Shown in pieces: positions 26,177 through 34,377 of a stretch of DNA of 64,000 nt (within the stretch, counting starts at the first letter, position 1; every line of letters begins with the position of its first letter). The stretch lies in NCBI RefSeq assembly GCF_002929335.1, contig NZ_PJIL01000003.1:309566-373565 (forward strand), in the 5' to 3' direction. A program made the translations under genes and the position numbers. This DNA is from Arthrobacter sp. Y81 (lineage in GTDB: Bacteria; Actinomycetota; Actinomycetes; Actinomycetales; Micrococcaceae). Under the pieces are notes generated by a model. That model did not search any database, was not told the DNA's origin, and was given only the letters and a program-made list of their open reading frames with translations.

Positions 26177-26928
26177 CGGGCAGCCCCACGATGCCGGCGG
26201 GCCTCAGCGTCCTCCCGGCCGGTGGGGAACCGATCCGGGAGTCGCCGGCAATGTTGATCCTTCCCGGCGGAGGCTACGAACGCCACGCCGACCACGAGGC
26301 CGAGCCGGTGGCCGAATGGCTGGCCTCACTGGGCATCCACGCGTTCGTGCTGCGCTACCGGGTGGCTCCGCACCGCCACCCGGCACCCCTGCAGGATGCC
26401 AAGGCCGCGCTCGCCTGGATCCGGGGCGGAGGCCACGGACTCGCCGTGGACGGCTCACGGGTCGGTGTCCTCGGGTTCTCAGCCGGCGGTCACCTTGCGG
26501 CCACCCTGGCGGCCGGCGTCCCCTGCGGCAAGGCACCGCTCGACGTGCCGGCCTCGCGGCCCGACCTGTCCATCCTGTGCTACCCCGTGCTGTCCTTCAC
26601 AGCGGCAGTCCACCAGGGAAGCATCAACAACCTGCTCGGTACCTCGCCTTCGAATGAACTCCTGGCACGGCTGTCTGCGGAGCTTACTGCCACCGAAGAC
26701 ACACCCCCGTCCTTTATCTGGCATACCTTTGACGACGGTGCCGTGGATGTCGAGCACAGCCTGCGGTATGCCCTCGCGCTGCGCCACGCTGCCGTGCGTG
26801 CCGAACTGCATGTCTTTCCGCATGGCCGGCACGGGCTGGGCCTTGCAGCCGGCGTCTCCGGCGTGGAGCGTTGGACGGAGCTGTGTGCCGCGTGGCTTGC
26901 CGGGCTCGGCTGGCGCCTCGCCCACTAA
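26164..26928 (+). CDS. Alpha/beta hydrolase (esterase/xylanase-esterase type)
   Basis: 254 residues. Oxyanion motif LPGGGYERH, nucleophile elbow GFSAGGHLA (GxSxG) and C-terminal HGRHGLGL histidine identify a serine esterase of the BD-FAE/acetyl-xylan-esterase-like group. GTG 26164 overlaps the lacI end by 13 nt and has GGCGGAG 6 nt upstream; the ATG at 26191 is the alternative. Being coupled to lacI, it may deacylate the same sugar substrate that the divergent operon degrades. No signal peptide is seen, so it would act inside the cell. Confidence 0.8.
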   Translation: MDALTGSPTMPAGLSVLPAGGEPIRESPAMLILPGGGYERHADHEAEPVAEWLASLGIHAFVLRYRVAPHRHPAPLQDAKAALAWIRGGGHGLAVDGSRVGVLGFSAGGHLAATLAAGVPCGKAPLDVPASRPDLSILCYPVLSFTAAVHQGSINNLLGTSPSNELLARLSAELTATEDTPPSFIWHTFDDGAVDVEHSLRYALALRHAAVRAELHVFPHGRHGLGLAAGVSGVERWTELCAAWLAGLGWRLAH

Positions 26929-26994
26929 GGCGCGCCGAACAACCGGTGCCTGAGCGCAGGGGCTGCGGCGTTCCATCGCGGCGGGCAACCGGTC

Positions 26995-27000
26995 TAGCCT
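26995..27000 (+). promoter_or_regulatory. Candidate -10 box (TAGCCT), leaderless GNAT gene
   Basis: TAGCCT ends 6 nt before ATG 27007; no ribosome-binding site. Confidence 0.5.
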
Positions 27001-27006
27001 GTTTCC

Positions 27007-27645
27007 ATGACTGCCAAGCGATCCGACAGCCCCGTTCCGGTGACCGCAGCGCCCGTGACCACTGCGCCGGCCGAATGGCCCGACGTCGAACGCCTTTTCG
27101 GTGTTCGCGGCGAGCCGTCGCGATGCTGGTGCAGGTTTTTCGCCCTGACCGGACCGGAATGGAATGACTCCGCTCCAGGGGACCGCAAGAAGCAACTGCA
27201 GGAAAAGTTCGACGCCGGCACCCCGGCGCCCGGGGTCCTCGCCTTCAGGGACGGTAAGCCGGTGGGCTGGTGCGCAGTCGAACCGCGCGGCTGCTACCCG
27301 CGGATCCTGCGTTCGCAGGTCCTGAAGGCGGCCGGGCAGGCCGCGTCCAGCCAACCGGGGGACGGACCTGAGGTGCCCGTCTGGTCGGTGAGCTGCTTCG
27401 TCGTTGCACCGGGCCACCGCCGCAGCGGTGTCGCTGCCACGCTGCTTCGGGCCGCCGTCGGCCACGCCCTTGCCCACGGCGCCGGCATCGTGGAAGGCTA
27501 CCCCGTTGTTCCTGAGCAGCGGCCGAAAGCGGGTCCCGCCGACCTCTACCACGGAACCCTGAAGCTGTTCCTGGCCGCAGGCTTCGAGGTGGTCAGCGAT
27601 GCGGTGCCGGGCCGGGCGGTGGTCCGGCTCGTCGCCGCATCCTGA
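27007..27645 (+). CDS. GNAT-family N-acetyltransferase
   Basis: 212 residues. The GNAT core is visible at about 125-170: VWSVSCFVVAPGHRRSGVAATLLRAAVGHA, with the acetyl-CoA pyrophosphate loop GHRRSGVA. The N-terminal half contains SRCWCRFFALTGPEWN and GWCAVEPRGCYPRI; several cysteines (CWC, GWC) make it resemble the group of GNATs often seen next to DinB or glyoxalase genes. The substrate is unknown. A leaderless start is likely. It converges on the ROK regulator. Confidence 0.8.
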   Translation: MTAKRSDSPVPVTAAPVTTAPAEWPDVERLFGVRGEPSRCWCRFFALTGPEWNDSAPGDRKKQLQEKFDAGTPAPGVLAFRDGKPVGWCAVEPRGCYPRILRSQVLKAAGQAASSQPGDGPEVPVWSVSCFVVAPGHRRSGVAATLLRAAVGHALAHGAGIVEGYPVVPEQRPKAGPADLYHGTLKLFLAAGFEVVSDAVPGRAVVRLVAAS

Positions 27646-27682
27646 ACGCCGGGCAGTACCGAACACCAGGCGGGCCTGAAAG

Positions 27683-28939
27683 CTATCCTGCCGGTGTCAG
27701 GCTGAACGGGGCGGCCAGGACAGCGCGCAGGGAGCTCCCGGCCGCGCCGAGCAGGGCCGCGGACTGGCCGAGCTCCGAGACTGCCACCCTGGCGGGGCTG
27801 ACGACGCCGGGCGCATAGTCAGCCAGGCTCTGCACCACAGCTGGAGCAATCCACGGTCCCATCTGGGTGAAGTGGCCGCCGAGCACCACGGCTGACAGGT
27901 TCATCATCCGCGCCGTGGACGCCGCGGCAATCCCCAGGTAGTGGCCGGCCCGGGCCACGGCTGTAATGGCGGCCATGTCTCCGGACGCAAGTTGTTCGCC
28001 GAGCCTCGCGAGCCGCACGGATGCGGTGCCTGCCGGAATGCCGGCCTCGGAGAAGATGGCCTCCTGCCCGGCGAAGGTCTCCAGGCAGCCATGGCCGCCG
28101 CACGAACAGTCGGGGCCGGACGGTTCCACCACCATGTGGCCCACCTCGCCGGCCTGGCCGTGGGGTCCCGCAAACAGTTCGGAGCCGATCACCAGGCCGC
28201 CACCGACCCCCACCTCGCCGGAGACGAAAAGGTAGTCCTGGAAATCCAGTCCGTGCCCGTACCAGAGTTCACCCAGCGCGGCGCAGTTCGCTTCGTTGTG
28301 CAGGACTGTGCCGAACGGTGCGTCGGGAAGTAGCCGGTCAAGCTGCAGGGCAACCGCGTGCCAATGCAGGTTGGGAGCACTGGCAACGGTCCCCGACGCC
28401 GAGTCCACAAGGCCGGGAACAGCCAGCCCGCCGCCAAGAATGACGATTCCGGCCGCAGACGCCTCGGCGGCAACGTCGCTGACAAGCCCGGCCAGCAGGG
28501 CCATGACGGATTCAGGTGACTGGCCGCGGTTGCCGCGTTCCAGTGTCCTCAGTATCCGCAGGGTCCCGCCGAGGTCCAGGAGCCCGGCGGAAATATAGTC
28601 CACATTGATTTCCATGCCCACCACGCCGCGGCGGGTGCTCAGCTCCAGGCCCACTCCCGGGCGGCCGCGTTCGCCGTCCCGGGTGGCGCCGGATTCCGCC
28701 ACCAAACCGGCGTCCACGAGCTCGGCGACGAGGCTGGACACGGACGCCTTGGTCAATCCGGTCCGGGCCGCCAGGTCAGCACGGGTGGGGTGCGGGTCCG
28801 GATCAGTGCGCGCCTGCGCCAGGGAAGCAAGGACGCGCACCAGGTTTCCGCGCCGGACATCCTCGACGCGGCCGGGCGCAGGACGGCCCGCACCGCCGTC
28901 GGCATTTTTTTCCAGTGACATTTCCGCCGCCTTCATCAT
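27683..28939 (-). CDS. xylR: ROK-family transcriptional regulator (XylR type)
   Basis: 418 residues: winged HTH at the N terminus (TRADLAARTGLTKASVSSLVAELVDAGLV), then an ROK kinase-like sugar-binding domain with the zinc motif GHMVVEPSGPDCSCGGHGCLE. Divergent from xylA, so almost certainly the xylose-responsive repressor of xylAB. The start is uncertain between ATG 28939, 28936 and 28921; none has an ideal ribosome-binding site. A perfect 6-4-6 palindrome covers the 28939 start codon region, implying autoregulation. Confidence 0.88.
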   Translation of the reverse strand: MMKAAEMSLEKNADGGAGRPAPGRVEDVRRGNLVRVLASLAQARTDPDPHPTRADLAARTGLTKASVSSLVAELVDAGLVAESGATRDGERGRPGVGLELSTRRGVVGMEINVDYISAGLLDLGGTLRILRTLERGNRGQSPESVMALLAGLVSDVAAEASAAGIVILGGGLAVPGLVDSASGTVASAPNLHWHAVALQLDRLLPDAPFGTVLHNEANCAALGELWYGHGLDFQDYLFVSGEVGVGGGLVIGSELFAGPHGQAGEVGHMVVEPSGPDCSCGGHGCLETFAGQEAIFSEAGIPAGTASVRLARLGEQLASGDMAAITAVARAGHYLGIAAASTARMMNLSAVVLGGHFTQMGPWIAPAVVQSLADYAPGVVSPARVAVSELGQSAALLGAAGSSLRAVLAAPFSLTPAG

Positions 28940-28953
28940 TGACCTTAGTCAAT
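28938..28953. promoter_or_regulatory. Operator palindrome ATTGAC-ctta-GTCAAT
   Basis: Perfect 6-bp arms with a 4-nt spacer. It covers the -35 box of xylA and the presumed start codon of the ROK regulator. Confidence 0.55.
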
Positions 28954-28968
28954 CATGATGCATATAGT
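28939..28968 (+). promoter_or_regulatory. xylA promoter
   Basis: -35 TTGACC (28939-28944), an 18-nt spacer and -10 TATAGT (28963-28968), both 5/6 matches to the sigma-70 consensus. Flanked and overlapped by two palindromes. Confidence 0.65.
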
Positions 28969-28983
28969 TTAGATTGAAAACTA
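28965..28983. promoter_or_regulatory. Operator palindrome TAGTTT-7 nt-AAACTA
   Basis: Perfect 6-bp arms around AGATTGA, overlapping the -10 box and start point of xylA; the expected binding site for the ROK repressor. Confidence 0.6.
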
Positions 28984-29062
28984 ATTGAATCCCGGCCGCC
29001 CCCGCGTTGGCCGGTACCGCTAATCCACTCCCTGAACCCCATCTCTGAACCAAGGACGCTTC

Positions 29063-30250
29063 ATGACTCTTCAGCCCACCCCCGCAGACCGTTTCACCTT
29101 TGGCCTTTGGACCGTCGGCTGGACCGGCGCCGATCCGTTCGGCGTCGCCACCCGCCCGGCCCTGGACCCCGTCGAGGCCGTCCACAAGCTCAGCGAGCTC
29201 GGCGCCTACGGCATCACCTTCCACGACAACGACCTGGTCCCGTTCGATGCCACGGCCTCCGAGCGCGAGCTGATCCTGAAAAACTTCAAGGCAGCCCTGG
29301 CCGAGACCGGCCTGAAGACCCCCATGGTCACCACCAACCTGTTCAGCCACCCGGTCTTCAAGGACGGCGGCTTCACCTCCAACGATCGTTCCGTCCGCCG
29401 GTTCGCGCTCAGCAAGGTCCTGCAGAACATCGACCTCGCAGCCGAGCTGGGCGCCGAAACCTTCGTGATGTGGGGCGGACGCGAAGGCAGCGAATATGAC
29501 GGCTCGAAGGACCTCTCGGCCGCGTTGGACCGCATGAAGGAGGGCGTGGACACGGCCGCGGCCTACATCAAGGACAAGGGCTACGGACTGCGGATCGCCC
29601 TGGAGCCCAAGCCCAACGAGCCCCGCGGCGACATCTTCCTGCCCACCGTGGGACACGGCCTGGCGTTCATCGCCCAGCTGGAACACGGCGACATCGTGGG
29701 CCTCAACCCGGAAACCGGCCATGAGCAGATGGCCGGACTGAACTTCACCCACGGCATCGCCCAGGCGCTGTGGGCCGGGAAGCTCTTCCACATCGACCTC
29801 AACGGCCAGCGCGGCATCAAGTACGACCAGGACCTCGTCTTCGGGCACGGCGACCTGACCAGCGCGTTCTTCACGGTGGACCTCCTCGAAAACGGGTTCC
29901 CCAACGGCGGCCCCAGGTACGACGGTCCGCGGCACTTCGACTACAAGCCCTCCCGCACCGACGGCTACGACGGCGTCTGGGAATCCGCGAAATCCAACAT
30001 GTCCATGTACCTGCTGCTCAAGGAACGCGCCCTGGCCTTCCGTGCCGACCCTGACGTGCAGGAAGCGTTGAAGACCTCCGGTGTGTTCGAACTCGGGGAG
30101 CCCACGCTTTCCGCCGGTGAGAGCGCCGCGGACCTGCTCGCTGACGCGTCCGCTTTCGCGGAGTTCGACGCCGACGCCGCCGCCCAGCGCTCGTTCGCCT
30201 TTGTCCGCCTCAACCAGCTGGCCATCGAGCACCTGCTCGGCGCCCGCTAG
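29063..30250 (+). CDS. xylA: Xylose isomerase
   Basis: Converts D-xylose to D-xylulose (and glucose to fructose) in the cytoplasm; 395 residues, the short actinobacterial (class I) type. Every catalytic residue of the Streptomyces enzyme is present at the same number: H54 (TFHDND), E181 and K183 ([12 protein letters not shown]), E217 and H220 (PETGH), D245 (HIDLN), D255 and D257 (KYDQDL). AAGGA lies 7 nt before ATG. It heads the xylA-xylB operon, with the ROK repressor gene divergent. Confidence 0.98.
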   Translation: MTLQPTPADRFTFGLWTVGWTGADPFGVATRPALDPVEAVHKLSELGAYGITFHDNDLVPFDATASERELILKNFKAALAETGLKTPMVTTNLFSHPVFKDGGFTSNDRSVRRFALSKVLQNIDLAAELGAETFVMWGGREGSEYDGSKDLSAALDRMKEGVDTAAAYIKDKGYGLRIALEPKPNEPRGDIFLPTVGHGLAFIAQLEHGDIVGLNPETGHEQMAGLNFTHGIAQALWAGKLFHIDLNGQRGIKYDQDLVFGHGDLTSAFFTVDLLENGFPNGGPRYDGPRHFDYKPSRTDGYDGVWESAKSNMSMYLLLKERALAFRADPDVQEALKTSGVFELGEPTLSAGESAADLLADASAFAEFDADAAAQRSFAFVRLNQLAIEHLLGAR

Positions 30251-30278
30251 GCCCGTTCTTCCCAACCAACAAATACCG

Positions 30279-30314
30279 CTGCCGCCGGATCCGGACTCCC
30301 GGGTCCGGCGGCAG
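30279..30314 (+). promoter_or_regulatory. Intercistronic hairpin between xylA and xylB
   Basis: An 11-bp perfect inverted repeat (CTGCCGCCGGA with TCCGGCGGCAG) with no T-run. It is more likely to stabilise the xylA 3' end or dampen read-through to xylB than to terminate. Confidence 0.5.
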
Positions 30315-30335
30315 ACCTTGCAGAAAGAACCCGCC

Positions 30336-31763
30336 ATGCCGCTGGTCGCAGGAATCGACAGCTCCACACAGTCATGCAAAGTGGTGATCCGCGACGCCGG
30401 CACCGGCGCGCTGGTCCGCCAAGGGCGTGCGGCCCACCCGGAAGGCAGCGAGGTACACCCCGACCACTGGTGGACCGCCCTCCAGGATGCCATCGCCCAG
30501 GCGGGCGGCCTCGACGACGTCGCCGCCGTTTCCGTCGGCGGCCAGCAGCACGGCATGGTGTGCCTGGATTCCTCCGGCGCGGTGATCCGACCGGCCCTGC
30601 TGTGGAACGACACACGCTCCGCCGTCGACGCCGAGCAGCTCATCGCTGATGCTGGCGACGGCGACGCCGAAGCCGGCGCCGCCTTCTGGGCAGACGCGAC
30701 CGGTACGGTCCCCGTCGCATCGCTCACTATCACCAAACTTCGCTGGCTGGCCCGGAAGGAACCGGACAATGCCCGCCGCGCCGCGGCCGTCTGCCTCCCG
30801 CACGACTGGCTGAGCTGGCGGCTGGCAGGCCACGGCCCGGGAACGGGCCCCTCGTCGCTTCAGCTGCTCCGGACGGACAGGTCCGACGCATCCGGCACAG
30901 GTTACTTCTCCGCGGCGTCGGGGACCTACCTCCCCGGGATCCTGGAGAAGGTCCTGGGCCACGTGCCCGTGCTTCCCGCCGTCGCCGGTTCACTGGAGGC
31001 CGCAGGCAAGACGCCGGCCGGTGCGCTGATCGGTCCCGGAGCCGGCGACAACGCCGCTGCTGCTCTCGGCGTCGACGCGCGCCCCGGCGACGTTGTGGTG
31101 TCACTGGGGACGTCAGGGACGGTCTTCGCCGTCTCCGAGACCCCTGCGGCCGACGCCACGGGGCTCGTCGCCGGATTCGCGGATGCCACCGGCAACTTCC
31201 TTCCGCTGGCCTGCACGCTGAACGCCACGCGGATCTTCGATGCCACCGCCATGCTGCTCGGCGTGACCCTCGCCGGGCTCACCGAACTCGCCCTCGACGC
31301 CCCGGCCGGATCCGGCGGCCTCACACTCGTACCGTATTTCGAAGGTGAGCGCACACCCAACCTGCCGCACGCCACAGGTTCCCTCCACGGGGCCACCCTG
31401 GCCAGCTACACGCGCGCCAACCTCGCCCGGGCCGCCGTCGAAGGCGTGGTGTGCTCCCTCGCGGATGGCCTGGCGGCGTTGCAGGCACAGGGCGTATCGG
31501 CCGGGCGGATCATCCTGGTGGGCGGCGGGGCGCAGTCCGCTGCGGTGCAGCAGATCGCCGCCTCCGTGTTCGGCCTCCCCGTGGTTGTGCCTGAGCCGGG
31601 GGAATACGTGGCCGACGGCGCCGCCCGCCAGGCAGCGGCCGTCCTCACGGGACGGTGGCCGGAGTGGGAATCGGCGCGGATGGAAGTTACGGCGCCCGAC
31701 GGCGGGTCCCCGGACGTCCTCGCCCAGTACCGCCGGTACGCGGCTGCCTACCTCAACGGCTGA
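30336..31763 (+). CDS. xylB: Xylulokinase
   Basis: FGGY-family kinase that phosphorylates D-xylulose to xylulose 5-phosphate; 475 residues. N-terminal phosphate motif [12 protein letters not shown], substrate motif GGQQHGMV (69-75) with LWNDTRS (89-95), and the catalytic aspartate in [13 protein letters not shown]; the second ATPase phosphate loop is [12 protein letters not shown] 30336 is selected by the family N terminus; the ribosome-binding site is weak (AAAGAA). 85 nt separate it from xylA, with a hairpin between, so xylB is probably made at a lower level. Confidence 0.96.
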   Translation: MPLVAGIDSSTQSCKVVIRDAGTGALVRQGRAAHPEGSEVHPDHWWTALQDAIAQAGGLDDVAAVSVGGQQHGMVCLDSSGAVIRPALLWNDTRSAVDAEQLIADAGDGDAEAGAAFWADATGTVPVASLTITKLRWLARKEPDNARRAAAVCLPHDWLSWRLAGHGPGTGPSSLQLLRTDRSDASGTGYFSAASGTYLPGILEKVLGHVPVLPAVAGSLEAAGKTPAGALIGPGAGDNAAAALGVDARPGDVVVSLGTSGTVFAVSETPAADATGLVAGFADATGNFLPLACTLNATRIFDATAMLLGVTLAGLTELALDAPAGSGGLTLVPYFEGERTPNLPHATGSLHGATLASYTRANLARAAVEGVVCSLADGLAALQAQGVSAGRIILVGGGAQSAAVQQIAASVFGLPVVVPEPGEYVADGAARQAAAVLTGRWPEWESARMEVTAPDGGSPDVLAQYRRYAAAYLNG

Positions 31764-31770
31764 GCGCCCG

Positions 31771-32676
31771 TCAGCGATTGAGCGCCCGGATGGTCCAGCT
31801 GGCCTGGTGGGACTCCCCCGGAGCCAACCGGATCACGCCGGTGCCGCTGTTGAACGCATCCGGCGGGCACGTCATGGGCTCAACCGCGAGGCCCAGCCGG
31901 GACGGCCCCGCGGGTTTGTCCGCGGTATGGATCTGCAGCCACGGCCAAGCAGTATCCCACTCCAGCTCGACGCCGGTCCCGGAGGGGTCGTAGGCCCGAA
32001 CGGCCGCGAGGCCGTCCCCGTTGGTAATCAGGCCGGTGAAGGCGTGGTCGATTTCCACGGCGCCGAGGACTTTTTCAGTCCGGAAGTCGAAGGCGTGGCC
32101 CTGCACACTGGCCATGCCTTCGGGCAGCAACCGGTCGTCGGAGACCTCCATGAATTCGGTGGCGGGGATCTGCACGGTCCACTCATCGAGCGGGGCAGGT
32201 CCGGCGACGAGGTACGGGTGGGGGCAGACGCCGTAGGGCGCTGCGTCCGCGCCAATGTTTTCGGCGCGCACGGTGCTGCGCAGCCCGTCCGCCCGCAGCT
32301 CGTATTCAACGGAAACGTCAAGGCGCCCCGGATACCCCTCGCCCGGCTCAACGCGGGCGCCAAGGCGGACGGATGAAGCGGTCTGCTCCCGCGGCTCCCA
32401 AACTGCCCCGAACACGAGTCCATGCAGGGCGGTCCCCCGCTCCTCCTCGTTGACCGCGGCCCGGAAATCCCCGCCGTCGAAGCTGTAGCGGCCATCAGCC
32501 AGCCGGTTCGGCCACGGAGCACAGATAACACCGCGGTAGTCCGGGATACCGCCGTTGGCGCCGAAGCTGATGACCAGATCGCGGCCGTCGTGCCGGAGTT
32601 CGCGGAGCGCCCCTCCCCTGGCTGTGGCGATGGCGGTGTAGGGGCCGAAACTGATCTGGTGCTCGGTGGCGGTCAT
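31771..32676 (-). CDS. Aldose 1-epimerase (mutarotase) family protein
   Basis: About 301 residues. The galactose-mutarotase fold shows NRLADGRYSF near the N terminus, the catalytic histidine in CPHPYLVAG and the catalytic glutamate in AVEPMTCPPDAFN. It interconverts alpha and beta anomers, plausibly helping xylose or glucose enter XylA. Start ATG 32676 is preferred; a GTG at 32718 in frame lies inside a TACAAT promoter box and a LacI-like palindrome and would not be in the transcript. It converges on xylB with 7 nt between. Confidence 0.85.
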   Translation of the reverse strand: MTATEHQISFGPYTAIATARGGALRELRHDGRDLVISFGANGGIPDYRGVICAPWPNRLADGRYSFDGGDFRAAVNEEERGTALHGLVFGAVWEPREQTASSVRLGARVEPGEGYPGRLDVSVEYELRADGLRSTVRAENIGADAAPYGVCPHPYLVAGPAPLDEWTVQIPATEFMEVSDDRLLPEGMASVQGHAFDFRTEKVLGAVEIDHAFTGLITNGDGLAAVRAYDPSGTGVELEWDTAWPWLQIHTADKPAGPSRLGLAVEPMTCPPDAFNSGTGVIRLAPGESHQASWTIRALNR

Positions 32677-32705
32677 GTGGTTTCCATTACTGCTGGGAGA
32701 GACGT

Positions 32706-32725
32706 TGTTAGCGCTCACTATTGTA
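32706..32725 (-). promoter_or_regulatory. Promoter with LacI-like operator for the mutarotase gene
   Basis: On the minus strand TACAAT (32720-32725) is followed directly by AGTGAGCGCTAACA, holding the palindromic core AGCGCT with TTA/TCA flanks. This fits a sugar-responsive LacI repressor encoded elsewhere. Confidence 0.4.
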
Positions 32726-32763
32726 ATCCACGGCCAACAGATTCCGTGGTTGGCAACGCGCCG

Positions 32764-33531
32764 TCAGGGCAGCGTGAGGATCACTGGGCCGTCCGCGGTG
32801 ATGGCGACTGTGTGTTCGCTGTGGGCCGCCCGGCGGCCGTTGGCGGACCGCAGCGTCCACTCGTCGTCGTCGTGGTAGTAGTCGTCCTTGCCGCCGAGGA
32901 TCAGCATGGGTTCAATGGCTATCACCAGCCCCTCCGTCAGCTTGATGCCGCGGCCGGGACGTCCGTCATTCGGCACCGGGGGCTCGGCGTGCATCGTCCG
33001 GCCGATGCCGTGCCCGCCGTGGTCCGCCAGCAGGCCGTAGCCGGCCCGGCGCGCCGCTCCGCCGATCGCATAGGCGAGATCGCCCATTTTGTTGCCGAGC
33101 CGGGCCATCTCGATGCCACGCGCCAGGGCCGCATCGGTGGCAGCAATCAGCGCCAGGTCCACCGGATCCGCCGTTCCCACGACGAAGCTGACGGCGGCGT
33201 CTCCGCACCACCCCTCCAGGAACGCGCCGCAGTCCACGCTGAGCAGGTCCCCGTCCTGCAGGCGGTAGCCGTTCGGGATGCCGTGGACCACGGCATCGTT
33301 GACGCTCGCGCAGATGACGCCAGGAAACGGCACCGAGGCCCACCGCGGGCGGTAGTTCAGGAAGGCGGGCGTGGCCCCAGCGGCCGATATCGACTCAGCG
33401 GCCAGCTCATCAAGCTCCTTCAGGGAAACACCCACCGCCGCCGCGTCCTTCACCGCGGCCAGGGTGTTTGCCACCACCCGGCCGGCCTCGCGCATCAGCG
33501 CAATCTCGTCTGGGCTCTTGATCATGGACAT
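32764..33531 (-). CDS. map: Type I methionine aminopeptidase
   Basis: Removes the initiator methionine from new proteins; 255 residues. Di-metal ligands D100 (SVDCGAF), D111 (WCGDAAV), H174 (GGHGIGR), E207 (AIEPML) and E239 (HSEHTV) are present, with H83 (VVHGIPN) near the active site. ATG 33531 has GGAGG 7 nt upstream; the in-frame extension beyond this is not supported. It is not next to secY/adk, where the ribosomal-operon map usually sits, so this is probably the second MetAP common in actinobacteria. Confidence 0.95.
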   Translation of the reverse strand: MSMIKSPDEIALMREAGRVVANTLAAVKDAAAVGVSLKELDELAAESISAAGATPAFLNYRPRWASVPFPGVICASVNDAVVHGIPNGYRLQDGDLLSVDCGAFLEGWCGDAAVSFVVGTADPVDLALIAATDAALARGIEMARLGNKMGDLAYAIGGAARRAGYGLLADHGGHGIGRTMHAEPPVPNDGRPGRGIKLTEGLVIAIEPMLILGGKDDYYHDDDEWTLRSANGRRAAHSEHTVAITADGPVILTLP

Positions 33532-33648
33532 GCTGATACCTCCGGGATGCCGGCGCCGCCCGGCGGGATTGTAGTATCCTCCGGCGGACTGCTGTTCTGT
33601 CCTCCACTCTAGGGCCCGGGCGGCGGGTCCGCACGGACCGCCCGTGGC

Positions 33649-33654
33649 TATGGT
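33649..33654 (+). promoter_or_regulatory. Candidate -10 box (TATGGT), leaderless alkD-like gene
   Basis: TATGGT ends 6 nt before ATG 33661; no ribosome-binding site. Confidence 0.5.
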
Positions 33655-33660
33655 TGCTCC

Positions 33661-34350
33661 ATGGGACACAGTGATCTGGTTGCGGCCATCCGGGCAAGGC
33701 TCACCGCCGCCGCGGACCCGGTGCGCGCCGCTGGCGCGCAGGCTTACCTGAAATCGGCCATGGCGCAACTGGGCGTGCGGGTGCCCGAGGTGCGCAGGAT
33801 CGTCAAGGCCGAGGTCGCAGCGGCGCCATTGGCATCGGGCGATGAGCTGAGGTCGGCAGCGCTGGAGCTCTTCCGGACAGCCACCTACCGGGAGGAACGG
33901 TATGCCGCGATAGACCTGACGGCCTCGAAGCTTGTCAGGACGGATTTGGCGATGGTTCCTGTGTACGAGGAAATCATCCGCACCGGAGCATGGTGGGACC
34001 TGGTGGACGGCGTGGAAGACCGGTTGGGCCGGCTTCTGCAGGCACACCGGGAAGTGCTGACACCGGTCCTGCTGCGCTGGAGCGCGGATCCCGATTTCTG
34101 GATCCGCAGGGCGTCCATCACCGCCCAGCTGGGGGCAAAGTCCAACACCGACACCGGGCTCCTGGCCACGGTCATCGAGGCCAATCTGGCGGACCGGGAG
34201 TTCTTCATCCGCAAGGCCATCGGCTGGGCGTTGCGCGAGTACGCAAAGACTGATCCCGCGTGGGTCAGGCAGTTCGCTGCGACGCACGGGGCCGCCCTCA
34301 GCCCGCTTTCACTCCGCGAGGCGCTCAGGAACCTGCCTGCAGAGGACTAA
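33661..34350 (+). CDS. DNA alkylation repair protein (AlkD-like HEAT-repeat glycosylase)
   Basis: A 229-residue all-helical HEAT-like repeat protein of the AlkC/AlkD superfamily, excising N3- and N7-alkylpurines. The signature residues of Bacillus cereus AlkD are recognisable: the Trp/Asp cluster in TGAWWDLVDGVEDRL and the arginine in DFWIRRASI. It has a leaderless-type start and is divergent from map. No other alkylation-response gene is nearby, so it is probably constitutive. Confidence 0.88.
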   Translation: MGHSDLVAAIRARLTAAADPVRAAGAQAYLKSAMAQLGVRVPEVRRIVKAEVAAAPLASGDELRSAALELFRTATYREERYAAIDLTASKLVRTDLAMVPVYEEIIRTGAWWDLVDGVEDRLGRLLQAHREVLTPVLLRWSADPDFWIRRASITAQLGAKSNTDTGLLATVIEANLADREFFIRKAIGWALREYAKTDPAWVRQFAATHGAALSPLSLREALRNLPAED

Positions 34351-34377
34351 ACGGCCCGCTTTGGGTCCAGGTTCCGG

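Noticed and set aside
28949..30769. 606-codon minus-strand frame opposite xylA and xylB start
   Set aside because: Antisense to two well-identified genes and the xylA promoter; no recognisable domain.
32764..34287. 507-residue version of methionine aminopeptidase
   Set aside because: The extra 250 residues are antisense to the alkD-like gene; GGAGG before ATG 33531 marks the real start.
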